DNA from: Lycium barbarum
Lineage: Eukaryota; Streptophyta; Magnoliopsida; Solanales; Solanaceae
Length of the DNA stretch: 64,000 bases
NCBI RefSeq assembly: GCF_019175385.1
Contig: NC_083337.1
Location: forward strand, 21,561,885-21,625,884
Direction: 5' to 3'
Every line of letters starts with the position of its first letter. Position 1 is the stretch's first letter. The notes under the pieces were generated by a model. That model had not been told where the DNA came from. It saw only the letters and a list, made by a program, of their open reading frames with translations, and made no database searches. The translations under genes and the position numbers were made by a program. Below are positions 1 through 11,059 of the stretch, piece after piece.

Positions 1-105
1 CATAGCGCCGAACAATGTCGGCTCACCCACATAGCGCCGATATGTACCGGCTCACCCATATATCCCGCGTCCGGGCACCCCGCGTCCGGGATGATAATCC
101 AGCTG
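1..105. repeat. minisatellite at the left edge
   Basis: Two copies of a unit of about 29 bp (CATAGCGCCG followed by a variable stretch and GGCTCACCCA) lie at 1-58, then two copies of a shorter CCCGCGTCCGGG word at about 64-91. This is the same slot in LTR B that minisatellites occupy in the other LTR families here. The array probably continues left of the window. Confidence 0.6.
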
Positions 106-171
106 ATCAGGTGGCAGCGAAACATATTTCCCTTCCCTTTCCCCTATGTATCCCTTTCCCCCCAGCCCAGG

Positions 172-275
172 TTCATATACATAGCTTGTATACATATACA
201 TGTCTTATATACATTTACTTATCTTATATACATATACGTATTTCATATACTTATACATATCTTATATACATATAC

Positions 276-306
<31 letters not shown>

Positions 307-308
307 CA
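172..308. repeat. TATACATA-type satellite passing into (TA)n
   Basis: Imperfect repeats of about 19 bp built on TATACATATACATGTCTTA, ending in a pure TA run at about 286-305. It is simple-sequence DNA within LTR B. The long ORFs that cross it in two frames are low-complexity Ile/Tyr/His products and are not genes. Confidence 0.8.
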
Positions 309-1096
309 TATAAGCACACAAGGGAGCCCAAGGAAGAAAAAAAAATCATGTATTCATCGGAGCGACGTAAGGTCGGTGACCTCCGATTACATCATGGAAT
401 GCCAGTGATAACTCCGTCTCACCTTGAAGGAACAAGTATTTTAAGGCGAGACTATCAACGAAGAATAATATTACGGTAACCGTAGAATGAAATCGTGGGA
501 ATTATAGGTGACAGTCATAGGCGTTGGAGTCTTAGAAAATAAAGTTATAGCTAGGAAATATAAATACGATTCAAAAATTAGTTTATCACTTTCATTGTTT
601 ACATAAGATACTTAGCTTAGTCATAGAGTCGTTCCGGTCGTACTGATCGTAAGTACACTCTCTCGTCTAACATTGTCATTATCATTATCACCGTAGAAGC
701 ATTCTCGTTAGAGTGGTCATACTACTTATCATTAGCGACGACATCGAGATCAAAGGCCCCCTTTGGATTCGCTTCAAATAAGTCAACCGAGACTATAGGA
801 AAATCCGAGAGTAACGTGCCCACCTCGGGCCGGATGAGGTAGCGTATATGATTTACGTATGTTACGTGTCATAGCGTTGCTTGTGAGGGTCTTAGGGTAA
901 TCGGGTCCCATTTATACAAGTTCTAAGGGCGTAGGAGGTTTTTCCAACAATTGGCACACTTTCTATTTCAATTCTATTGAACAAAAAGTGGAAAACTTTA
1001 GGTGCGGATTCCGGGGAACCGAGTTGTCCCCGAGGCTCGTACCCAACCTATTACAACTAAGACATGCCATAGAAAGAAGGGTGAAGCCTTACATAC

Positions 1097-1148
1097 CTCT
1101 TTCCGCTCCTTTAGCTATTCCAAATTCACGTCACAATTTCGTCAAAAT
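1097..1148 (-). other. mini-exon-like block in LTR B (52 nt)
   Basis: Read on the minus strand, TTCGCAG is followed by a 52-nt block beginning ATTTTGACG and ending AAAGAG, then GTATGT. In solo LTR F the corresponding block is 51 nt and starts ATTTTGGACG after TTTCCAG. Such a block between an acceptor-like AG and a donor-like GTATGT recurs in LTRs C, D, E and F. That it is a real exon is inference from sequence alone. Confidence 0.4.
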
Positions 1149-2604
1149 CTGCGAATTGGTCATTTTTACCAAAACTTCCATTAGTATACTTAGAGTCAAA
1201 ACCCTAAGGAAACATTTTTGCTACCGAAATTTCGGCAGCATTTCCCCTGTAAATATACCATCCTCGACATTCAATTTAGTCAAATCCTCATCAAACACAA
1301 TCCGGGAATTCAAACCCGGCCAAACTATTAACATAACTCAACAATCGCACTAACAATTCACATATTTCCTTCAATATACATAATCTCCCAATTATCAATA
1401 CTTCCAAAGTTATCAAACCTTTATTTGCGATATGAAATCTACGATGATTACAACTTCATTTTTATTATTGAATCCATGATAACAACAATCAAACACTACA
1501 TAAAAATCAATTCGATTATCCAACACAACAACACTACATTCGGCCACCATTATCAATCAACACAACAACCAAAATACTAACTAGCACTTGCTTACCATTT
1601 CTTCATGCTTCAACACATATACACTACTATACATACAATATACACGGCCATACACACACCATATACCTCACGGCCACAACACAACATCAATATTCTCCAA
1701 ACTCATTCAATTTCCATTTTCCACATATCATTCACAACAATACCAACCAAACACTAGTTAAAACAATTGAAGCATGGCTCCTACACATACATATATGTAC
1801 ACGGCCATATACTATATTTATGTCCTTCATGAATTTCATCCATTTTTGCATACTACAACACATATAACCCATGTATAACACATAAAACAAGGTTAGAATT
1901 TACCTTTGTTCTTCAACTTCTCACTTGCTTATCTCTTGGCAACTTATATGATTTTGAATCTTTCTTGCTCCAACAACAACTCTACCTTGTTAAGCACCCT
2001 CCACTTAGTAGGAAATGATTTTTGGAAGAATTTTATCAATTTTTCCTTGTGGATCTTACTATGGCCGAATCTTGCTTGCCTTTGTCCTTCAAGTTTTCCT
2101 TCTTGAACCTTCTTGAATTGTAGAGTAGTAAATTAGTCTTCTTTTGCAAGACTTGAACACATTTATACACACAAATGGGCACATGGCCGGTCATGTGCCC
2201 CCTATTTTCCACTAATTTCTTTAAATTGTTCAAGATTATCCTTTAAGGCTTCAAATTTGCATAGTCTCTTGACTTGGTCAACTTTTGCCCACATGTGCAT
2301 GTCTTGCAATATAATATAATCTCATGTCCCCTTTTTATGGTCTAAATCAATTGGCCAACATGGCCTTTTCATGAAGGCCTTGTGAAATTACCATTTTGCC
2401 CTTAGACCTTTGCGTGATTACCTTGAGTCATTTCATGAATTTCTTCCTTCACCCTTAATATTTTTCAATAATTCCGTGCTAATAATACCCATAAACAATA
2501 TTCATAGTCCATTCATATTTAAAATAACCTTGAGAAATAGTCACTTCCTTAACTCCCCGCGATTACCTCAAACTATCCGAACGTTCAAAATGCGGGCTAT
2601 AACA

Positions 2605-3152
2605 AGTGGTATCTCACATCAATACGTTTCGACCTACCATGAAATATAGAGTTCTTGCCAAGATGAATAGCACTTCGACTGTTGCAATGAAGCATATACC
2701 TCTCTTGAGAAAAGCCAAGTGCCTCCATAAATCTCTTCATCCAGAGCAACTCTTTACAAGCTTCAACGGCAGCAATAAGCTCAGTTTTTGTAGTAGATAG
2801 AGCAACACATATTTGCAACTAGATTGCCAAGACCCAGCTCCCCCTGCATAAGTAATCAAGTAGCCCGAAGTAGACATACGAGTATCAACATCACCGGCCG
2901 TATCTGAATTAGTGTAACCACAAAGAATAGGCTTCTTTGTCCCAAAATACAAACTCAGACTAGAAGTGCCACAAAGATATCTCATAATCCACTTCACAGC
3001 ATTCCAATGCTCTCTTCCTGGATTAGAAAGAAAATGGCTAACAATACCAACAACATGAGTAATATCTGGTCTTGTACAAATCATTGCATACATCAAACTG
3101 CCAACAGCTGAAGCATAAGAAACTTTCTTCATATCTTCCGTCTCATTAGTCA
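2605..3152 (-). pseudogene. copia A: end of reverse transcriptase and RNase H (broken)
   Basis: The minus strand reads through the post-RT block YASAVGSLMYA, then CTRPDITH, a YLCGTSSLSL region and RNase H motifs including GYLITYAGG and SAIHLGKN, ending at IDVRYH where LTR B interrupts. These are standard landmarks of Ty1/copia pol, whose RNase H removes the RNA strand of the reverse-transcription hybrid. A frameshift after SWQSS (near 2810) separates the two halves. The RT polymerase domain that should precede this piece is absent: the integrase-side linker joins directly to the post-RT block at about 3150. The C-terminus and any 3' LTR lie beyond LTR B. Confidence 0.85.
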
Positions 3153-4522
3153 AGAGTACAAACTCATTAGGAGATGAAGGTACTTTCTCTCTAGTCGATC
3201 TTCTGAGAGAACTCTATGGAGCATCAATAGTAGCTGGTTGCTGACCAACCACATCATCTTCCACTGGAGCATCAACAACATCATGCTGGTCATTCTGAAC
3301 ATGATCACTATCTTCATTATCAACTCGGTGTTCATTATTTTGAAGATTTTCTTCAGATGCAATAGTCACATGAACTAGTTCAACATCAACTAAGCTCTCA
3401 CTGCTCTGAGAATCAACCTTCTCAACTTTGTCAAAATCTTCAATTGTCTGGTCTTCAAAGAACATAACATCACGGCTTCTAACAAGTTTCTTCTCAACTG
3501 GATCATAGAAACGATAGCCAAATTCATCTTAACCATAACCAATGAAGATACACAACCTAGTTTTAACTTCCAGCTTTGACCTCTCATCCTTAGGAACATG
3601 CACAAAGGCCTTACACCCAACGACTCTCAAATGAGCATAAGAGACATCCTTACAAAATCAAAATCTGTCAGGGACATCATCCAAAGCAATAATAGGAGAT
3701 AAATTGATAACATAAGCAGCAATATTAAGTGCTTCTGCCCAAAATGAATTTGGCAGCTTAGCATCTGAAGGAAAACATCTAACCCTCTCAACTAGAGTTC
3801 TGTTCATCCTCTCTGCTAAACCATTTAACTGAGGAGTCTTTGGAGGAGTTTTCTGATACCGAATATCTTGCTGTCTACAATAATTATCAGAAGGACCAAT
3901 GTATTCCCTTGTTTGAGCGGATGCATTTTAGTTTCTTCCCTGTCTGTCTCTCAATCAAGGCCTAAAAAGTGTTGAACACATCAAGTATTTGATTCTTGGA
4001 CATCAAATGAAATACCCAGAGTTTGCGAGAATGATCATCAGTAAAAGTCACAAAGTAAAGTGCACCACCACAAGAGCTTACTTTAAAAGGACCACACAAA
4101 TTAGAATGTATCAACTTCAGCAAATCAAGCTTTCTTGAAGGCGAATGACTCTGAAAGGAAACTCTTTTCTCTTTCCCAGCTAAGCAATGAACACATCTCT
4201 TTAACTTTGCTTATTTCACTCTAGAAAGCAAATTCTTCTTAGCCAAGTTATCCATCCCCTTCTCGCTCATATGACTTAGCCTTCTATGCCATAACTCTGA
4301 TGAAGTATCATTCTCTACCAAATTTACTGAGTCACCACAAATGGAGTCCTAAAATAAGTACAATTCAGATATCTTGTTAACTCGAGCCACAATCATTGAA
4401 CCTCTAAGAAGCTTCCACTAGCCACCACCAACGGTTTGATCATAACCCTCATCATCAAGCTTTCCTATAGAAATTAATTCAGACAAACATCTAGAGCATG
4501 CTTGACATTGTTAAGAACCAAC
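3153..4522 (-). pseudogene. copia A: GAG-pre-integrase and integrase (broken)
   Basis: On the minus strand the GAG_pre-integrs region is recognisable by WHRRLSHMSEKGM, followed by the zinc-binding half CVHCLAGK. The catalytic core follows with LIHSNLCGPF, in which the first catalytic Asp reads as Asn, and then TFTDDHSR and a damaged QLNG-type region. The acidic linker at 3214-3465 is rich in Asp, Glu and Val. At least six in-frame stops and several frameshifts are present. Integrase inserts element cDNA into the host genome. This copy is dead. The upstream edge at 4522 is the target duplication CCAAC of solo LTR C; the reading continues at 11895. Confidence 0.8.
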
Positions 4523-4813
4523 TGTTACACCTCAGAATTTCAGGTTGTTATGCGGTGAATAAACTAATGCAAGTTAAGGTGTATATGATACCCTACAAGT
4601 AATAAGGGATGCTTAATGATTCTAATTAAGATTCCAAAGACATTTGAGGCAAGAGAAGAGAGCTCGTTGGAGAAAGTTAAGGTAGAAAGTGCCTTACCCC
4701 GTGTGCAATGTACCAGCAGGTATTCCCAGTAATTTACGGGATTAGAAGTTGAAAGGATCGAATCGACGAAATCTGAATTGAATCAGGAAAAATCTACAGG
4801 AACCAGTCACATG

Positions 4814-4828
4814 TCGACGGACCGTCGA
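4814..4828. promoter_or_regulatory. U3 palindrome of LTR C
   Basis: TCGACGG, one base, CCGTCGA: a perfect 7-bp inverted repeat. A related TCGAC...GTCGA pair occurs near 4907-4922. Both lie less than 150 bp upstream of the TATA box at 4953. By position this is U3, where LTR enhancers sit. Function is inferred from position only. Confidence 0.4.
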
Positions 4829-4952
4829 TGTGTACCGTCCCTGCGCTTCTGTGATCAGGTATTTGCAGGCGCGAGTCAACGGAGCCAGTTGACAGACCAT
4901 CGACACGTCGACGGGTCGTCGAACCGCCTCTCTGGAACTTTCTGGTGTTAGC

Positions 4953-4960
4953 TATAAATA
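4953..4960 (+). promoter_or_regulatory. TATA box of LTR C
   Basis: TATAAATA about 430 bp into the LTR, followed by a pyrimidine-rich stretch typical of plant LTR start sites. A donor-like AAAG|GTGAGT lies about 250 bp downstream at 5206. Confidence 0.55.
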
Positions 4961-5674
4961 GACGAGCCATGCTTTTATTTTTCAAATTTCACTTCTCTCC
5001 AAGTCTTGAAAACTCTAGAATACTCTCCATATCATATTATCACAAACCCAAGAGGAATTAAAGAGTAAGCACCAAGAAATTAGTAGAATCAAGTGCAAGG
5101 ATGTTCACTAGGGCTTGTTGAAACCAAGAATCTCTTTGGTATTGAAGTAGGGTTTTCTCTCAAGTGGAGTATTTGCATCCAAAGCCCATTCCTATGTGAT
5201 CAAAGGTGAGTTTCACATTTAATTCATGTTACTAAGAATATTGAGAAGTTGAAAGGCTTGGATTATGGAAGAAAGTAGAGTATGAAGTTCAAATATGGGA
5301 ATAGCGGAATTCTTGAATGGTAACTTAACTTGAGTCATAGTTCTTGACATACCATGAGTGTAATTTTGTTGTGAATAATGCAAATGATGTTAATGGAGTA
5401 TTATATGAGAATATATATGGTATTATGTCATAGTTTTGGTTATGAACGATATGGGAAGGGCATTGTAAGGATTGAATAATGTTGAACTTGATGAAGTTTA
5501 TCGATTGTAGTATCGTGGGTGTTATTATCGACGTTTGGAAGTTGTCTATTATATAGAGAAGGTTGTTGAAACAAAGGAAACGCTGCCCAAATTTCATTAG
5601 CCTTTAGTTGTTTTAGTTGAGGCCTAAGTATGTTCCCGGTTATCTAATCTTCGTACGAATTCTCTTGAATGTAG

Positions 5675-5721
5675 AATCGTCAGCTTGGAGGGAGAACGCT
5701 AGTTGTTGAGAAGACGTGAAG
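5675..5721 (+). other. mini-exon-like block in LTR C (47 nt)
   Basis: The block follows TTGAATGTAG and ends AAG before GTATGTAAGG at 5722. It is bounded like the corresponding blocks in B, D, E and F. A donor-like GTGAGT at 5206 and a pyrimidine tract ending TTTTTGTAG at 11713 would complete a two-intron leader. That it is spliced is inference. Confidence 0.4.
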
Positions 5722-6575
5722 GTATGTAAGGTTAATCCCTTCTTTTGTAAGGCATGATTCTCATAACATGTTTTCCTCTATAGTTTCATGATTTCCTTAC
5801 ATTCCGAAAGTTACAAATCTATGATCATTAAGAACTTCCCATGAGATATGGATAAGAGATGTGTTACGATAATGTCAATACTAATGATGATTCTATGTCC
5901 CAAGATTCTAATGTTACACCCCGTAGTTTCGTATGTTCAGATTCGAGGTACCTTTCAGGAGGTATGTGAGCTTATATGTGTTTAACTTATGGTTATAAGG
6001 ATTTAAGTTCATATAGTAAGCTATGAAAGGATTGAAGGACAAGTGAATTAAGAAAATTAATTTTTTTGAAACTTGAAAGAAAATACGAGGGGCAATTTTG
6101 GCCCAACTAGGAGAAAGAATATTTTTTAGTAGATGAGGAGTTTAGAAGCAAAGTAAAAGCCTAAAATAAAGTTCGTTGTGTCTAGTTTCCAGCGCAACAA
6201 ACCGCTCGTCGATACGACATCGAAGTGGAGAATTATGAACGTTACAAGTTAGGTTGACAGAGCAGAAACGCTGCTACAGTAACCGACTACAGTAACCGAC
6301 TTGCTACAGTACTGCTACAGTGACCCCGACCCAAATTTGACCAACTATTTAAGGATCAAATCAGATCCTAAACCTCATTTTTCAGCCAAGAATTTTCCAA
6401 ATATTTCCCAAATCTTCTAGAAAATTCTCCCAACTTCCATCCACCAGCTTTTAACGCAAATTAAGTGAAATCCCTGAATTTAAGTTCGGACAACACATAG
6501 CTGCGATTATAATATCGAATTGCGGCGAAACTTGGCTTGGATTCAAGGTGATAGTCGAAGATATTGCAATTCTAG

Positions 6576-6632
6576 CGGGTAAAAGATTACAAGTCAGGAG
6601 ATAAGTGGGAAGGTCAAGGAGCAAGATTCAAG
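6576..6632 (+). other. mini-exon-like block in D 5' LTR (57 nt)
   Basis: It follows GCAATTCTAG and ends TCAAG before GTATGTTAAGGC at 6633. The same 57-nt block is in the 3' LTR at 9488-9544. Unlike C, E and F there is no convincing first intron upstream in D, because its only GT candidate (6548) is too close. Confidence 0.35.
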
Positions 6633-7139
6633 GTATGTTAAGGCTAAACCTTTCTTTCTTAAGGCATGATTCCTTTGTTGTGAACCTATATATGACATCT
6701 TCAATAAACTCGTTTCTAAAAGTACCAAATCTTATAGTTCTCAATGTTCTTGTGATATCTTTGAGCTTGTATCATGGCTATTGTTATTATTCATTAATGT
6801 TGATCTCATCTTATGACTTTGTTCCTTCAAGGTGAGACGTGTTCATGATGACGGTTCCATAATAATAATCCAATGAGTTTAGGAACAGGTTCTTAAGGAA
6901 TGTTTTATAGGACATGAATAGAGTGCTAGTAGAGGATCTCTAATGAGGTATTTAGTGTTCGAAGAGAGGTTTATGTTGCATCTTAGGACTTGGATAATTT
7001 TAGTTAAGCGGGAAGAAGTACTAATGGCCTGAGCTGTGCTTATAAGTCTTATGTGATTATGTAGACCCTACGGGTTAAGTGATGACCACGAGAAGTGCAT
7101 AGAGATTACTTGTAGAAGTTTAGTTATGATGTTGATTAT

Positions 7140-7350
7140 AATTACCACTGGTCTACCACCAGTTGGGCAGATGTATCTATTTACTACTGGACTGTAGCTA
7201 GTCGGGCAGTTACCACCGTGCTACGGCCGGTCGGGCAGTTACCGCTGATCAGTCGGGCAGTTGCGCTCTACCGTTGGGCCATAATCGGACGGGCAGTTAT
7301 TACCACCGGACTGCAGCCGGTCGGGCAGTTACCACTGATTAGTTGGGCAG
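7140..7350. repeat. minisatellite in D 5' LTR (about 30-bp unit)
   Basis: Six to seven degenerate units of the form TTACCACCG, variable bases, GGTCGGGCAG. The 3' LTR copy (about 10060-10235) has one or two units fewer. It lies between the donor-like and acceptor-like sites, as in the other families. Confidence 0.7.
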
Positions 7351-7416
7351 CTAGTATAGGATGATTGTAAGATAAACGCACAGAACCGTACATAGATATG
7401 GTTAAGCATGGGAGAG

Positions 7417-7418
<2 letters not shown>

Positions 7419-7494
<76 letters not shown>
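7419..7494. repeat. (TA)n microsatellite, D 5' LTR
   Basis: About 75 bp of uninterrupted TA. The same place in the 3' LTR (about 10317-10338) has only about 22 bp, so the array has expanded or contracted since insertion. Confidence 0.95.
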
Positions 7495-7498
<4 letters not shown>

Positions 7499-8220
7499 CG
7501 GGTTGCACGCCACAACATATGCTCGGATAATGCTAATGATAAGTTAACCAGGGCCATGGTAGGGTATACAGACCTCGTAAAGATTACAAGAAGATGAAGA
7601 GGTATGTATACATATACTAGATTTCCATCGGTAGTTCAGAAATGCCAGGTTGATTCTTATTCTTCTCATCTTTAGTATATGGCTATTATGTTGCACTTTT
7701 TGCCTTGTATACTCAGTACATTGCTCTTACTAACGTCCTTTTGCTGGGGGCGCTGCGTTTCATGCCCACAGGTCTTGAGATACAGCTTGACGGATCATTT
7801 TATATGGATACCAGCTCAGCAGGCAGAGTCGTGCCATTCCACTTGCTTCGGAGTTGCCCTGTGAGTCAGCATGGCTGCATGTGCATTTGTATGGGTATGG
7901 CGAGGCCCTGTTCCGACCGCTTTATGTCATTTACTCCTGTAGAGGCTCATACACAGATATGCATGGTTAGATATCTTATAATTATCTCGACTTATACTAT
8001 GTTGTATCATTATTAAGGACAGCCTTACCAGCACATGCACTCGAGATTAGTTTGAAGATGTAAGTATGTTATCTTTTAGGCTTGTGCCCCTATGGCTTAT
8101 AGTTCCTTGGTCTTATGTTGCCTTTCGCGTTACAGAAAACGTGAGTTACAGTTTGGTTCGCTCGGTTCCCGTAGGGTGCCGAGTGCCAGTCACGCCTTAC
8201 CAAGGTTGGGTGTGACAAAT

Positions 8221-8232
8221 TGGTATCAGAGC
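8221..8232 (+). other. primer binding site of element D (initiator Met-tRNA)
   Basis: TGGTATCAGAGC, the perfect complement of the plant initiator Met-tRNA 3' end used by most plant LTR retrotransposons, three bases after the LTR end. Confidence 0.9.
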
Positions 8233-8791
8233 AGTTCGTCCTAGGGTTGGTCTACGAGCCGTGTCCAGTAGAGTCTTGTTTATGGGTGTGAAGCGCGCCA
8301 CACTTATAAACAGGAGACTGCAGGGCATTCAGGATGGTTACCCTTCTTTGTATCTTAAATCGTGCTATAGAGCTGAGTCATAGGGTGTAAATCCTCAATC
8401 TCGACTTCTGTTATTTTATAGGTTGACAATGACTCCTTCAGAAGGGATATGATTGGTTAGGAAAGGTAAAAGAGCGATGCACGTCACTCAATGTGCTAAA
8501 TATTGACGAGGTTTTCCTTATTATATAGAGTATATTGGCAAGGATAGTATATAGAGATATGAGGTTCATATAGCCGCATTTGTTTCCATTACCAATGAGG
8601 TTCAGATAGAGACGCCATGGCCTTCAGGTATGCATATATATTGCTAGTTACTATTATTGGGGCCGTTGTTATTACTGATTGTTATAGCCCTGTGTGGCAT
8701 TGTGCTGTTGGTTTACCGCAAGATAGGTTGGTAATATTGCAGTTACAGAGAAAGCTCTGCCGAATTTTTCATAAGATCCCTGAGAGTTTAA

Positions 8792-8807
8792 CATTCGAGG
8801 ACGAATG
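8792..8807 (+). promoter_or_regulatory. pre-PPT hairpin of element D
   Basis: CATTCG, loop AGGA, CGAATG: a perfect 6-bp stem with a 4-nt loop, six bases before the polypurine tract. The same structure is found before the 3' LTR of E (21312), I (51944) and H (54369-54384, minus). Confidence 0.6.
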
Positions 8808-8812
8808 TTTTT

Positions 8813-8826
8813 AAAGGGGGGAAGGA
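8813..8826 (+). other. polypurine tract of element D
   Basis: AAAGGGGGGAAGGA directly before the 3' LTR start TGTTACACC; the primer for plus-strand DNA synthesis. Confidence 0.85.
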
Positions 8827-11059
8827 TGTTACACCCCGTAGCTTCGTATCTTGAGATTCGACCTACCTTTCAGGAGGTATGTGAGCTTATATGTGTTTAA
8901 CTTATGGTTATAAGGATTTAAGTTCATATAGTAAGCTATGAAAGGATTGAAGGGCAAGTGAATTAAGGAAACTAAATTTGTTGGAACTTGGAAGAAAATA
9001 TGAGGGGCAATTTTGGCCTAACTTGGAGAAAGAATATCTTTTAGTAGATGAGGAGTTTAGAAGAAAAGTAAAAGCTTAAAATAAAGTTCGTCGTGTCTAG
9101 TTTCCAGCGCAACAAACCGCTCGTCGATATGACATCGAAGTGGAGAATTATGAACGTTACAAGTTAGGCTGACAAAGCAGAAACGCTGCTACAGTAACCG
9201 AGCTGCTACATTAACCGACTACAGTACTGCTACAGTGACCCCCCGAATTTGACCCGCTATTTAAGGATCAAATCAGATCCTAAACCTCATTTTTTAGCCA
9301 AGAATTTTCCAAATATTTCCCAAATCTTCTAGAAAATTCTCCCAACTTCCGTCCACTAGATTTTAACGCAAATTAAGTGAAATCCCCGAATTTAAGTTCG
9401 GACAACACATAGCTGCGATTATATTATCGAATTGCGGCGAAACTTGGCTTGGATTCAAGGTGATAATCGAAGATATTGCAATTCTAGCAGGTGAAAGATT
9501 ACAAGTCAGGAGATAAGTGGGAAGGTCAAGGAGCAAGATTCCAGGTATGTTAAGGCTAAACCTTTCTTTCTTAAGGCATGATTCCTTTGTTGTGAACCTA
9601 TATATGACATCTTCAATAAACTCATTTCTAAAAGTACCAAAGCTTATAGTTCTCAATGTTCTTGTGATATCTTTGAGCTTGTGTCATGGCTATTGTTGTT
9701 ATTCATTTATGTTGATCTCATCTTATGACTTTGTTCCTTCAAGGTGAGACGTGTTCATGTTGACGGTTCCGTAATAATAATCCAATGAGTTGAGGAACAG
9801 GTTCTTAAGGAATGTTTTATAAGACACGAATAAAGTGCTAGCAGAGGATCTCTAATGAGGTATTTAGTGTTCGAAGAGAGGTTTATGTTGCATCTTAGGA
9901 CTTGGATAATGTTTAGTCAAGCGAGAAGAAGTACTAATGGCCTGAGCTGTGCTTATAAGTCTTATGTGATTATATAGAGCCTACGGGTTAAGTGATGACC
10001 ATGGGTGGTGCATAGAGACTACTGGTAGAAGTTTAGCTATGATGTTGATTATAATTACCACTAGTCTACGACTAGTTGGGCAGATGTATATATTTACCAC
10101 TGTAGCCAGTCGGGCAGTTACCACCGTGATACGGCCGGTCGGGCAGTTGTGCTCTACCGTCGGGCGATAATCGGACGGGCAATTATTACCACCGGACTGC
10201 AGCCGGTCGGGCACTTACCACTGATCAGTTGGGCAGCTAGTATAAGATGATTGGTAAGATAAAGGCACAGTACCGTACATAGATATGGTTAAGCATGCGA
10301 GAGTATAGAGAGACATGTATATATATATATATATATATCGATCGGGTTGCACGCCGCAACATATGCTCGGATAATGCTGATGATAAGTTAACCAGGGCCA
10401 TGGTAGGGTATACAGACCTAGTAAAGATTACAAGAAGATGAAGAGGTATGTATACATATGCTAGATTTCCATCAGTAGTTTAGAAATGCCAGGTTGATTC
10501 TTATTCTTCTCATCTTTAGTATATGGATATTTCGTTGCACTTTCTGTCGTGCATACTCAGTACATTGCTCTTACTAACGTCCCTTTGCTGGGGGCGTTGC
10601 TTTTCATGCCCACAGGTCTTGAGATACAGCTTGACGGATCATTTTATAAGGATACCAGCTCAGCAGGCAGAGTCGTGGCACTCTACTTGCTTCAGAGTTG
10701 CCTGTGAGTCAGCATGGCTGCATATGGATTTGAATGGGTTTGGCGGGGCCCTGTTCTAGCCATTTTATGTCATTTACTCCTGTAGGCTCGTAGACTGATA
10801 TGGAAAATTAGATATCTTATAATTATCTCGACTTATAGTATGTTGTATCATTATTAAGGACAGCCTTACCGGCATATGCACTCGATATTAGTTTGAAGAC
10901 GTAAGTATATTATCTTTTGGGCTTGTGCCCCTATGGCTTATATTACCTTGGTCTTATGTTGCCTTTCGAGTTACAGAAAACGTGAGTTACAGTTTGGTTC
11001 GCTCGGTTCCCGTAGGGTGCCGAGTGCCAGTCACGCCTTACCAAGGTTGGGGTGTGACA
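8827..11059 (+). repeat. 3' LTR of element D
   Basis: It begins TGTTACACCCCGTAG and ends GGGGTGTGACA. It matches the 5' LTR along its length, with small differences and shorter tandem arrays. Its mini-exon-like block is at 9488-9544 and its acceptor-like CACAG|GT at 10615. The two LTRs are similar enough for a date of insertion to be computed by alignment. Confidence 0.9.

Larger units (their letters stand above)
1..2604 (-). mobile_element. LTR B, partial (Ty3-type LTR, minus orientation, cut by window edge)
   Basis: In minus orientation this LTR starts with TGTTATAGCCCGC at 2604, right beside the copia RNaseH sequence it interrupts. The insertion point is the base after the copia motif IDVRYH; the flank at 2605-2609 is AGTGG, but the matching left duplication lies outside the window. 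The LTR shares blocks with solo LTR F: the CCGAAATTTCGG palindrome at 1224-1235, the GTATGT donor-like site at 1091-1096 and a purine/pyrimidine context around it. It is therefore a relative of the F/J family. No protein-coding part is visible, so it could be a solo LTR or one end of a full element. Confidence 0.75.
5912..8217 (+). repeat. 5' LTR of element D
   Basis: Starts TGTTACACCCCGTAG and ends GGGTGTGACA. It contains a U3 block shared with element E (6160-6223), a row of CTACAGTAACCGA repeats (6255-6325), a TATTTAAGG box near 6341, a mini-exon-like block, a minisatellite at about 7140-7350, a long (TA)n at 7419-7494 and a CCCACAG|GT acceptor-like site at 7771. The copy at 8827 is its partner. 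Confidence 0.9.
8218..8826 (+). other. internal region of element D: leader without coding sequence
   Basis: The first 170 bp (primer site, then a stretch around GAGTCTTG and ATAAACAGGAG) match in order the leader of element E at 16197-16340. No gag, protease, RT or integrase motif is visible in any frame. The only sizeable ORF, 8617-8814, resembles nothing I know. The last 35 bp are the pre-PPT hairpin and polypurine tract. Confidence 0.75.
5912..11059 (+). mobile_element. non-autonomous LTR retrotransposon D (deletion derivative)
   Basis: Two LTRs (5912-8217 and 8827-11059) flank an internal region of only 609 bp. The outer flanks 5907-5911 and 11060-11064 are both TCTAA. A primer site and a polypurine tract are in place, and the internal region resembles the leader of element E rather than any gag or pol. 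It therefore has every cis sequence needed for retrotransposition but no protein. It must have been moved by a related autonomous chromovirus (inference). It is inserted inside solo LTR C. Confidence 0.9.

Noticed and set aside
15..479. Two overlapping ORFs of 154 and 105 codons at the left edge
   Set aside because: They translate a TATACATA repeat; the products are low-complexity and shared between frames.
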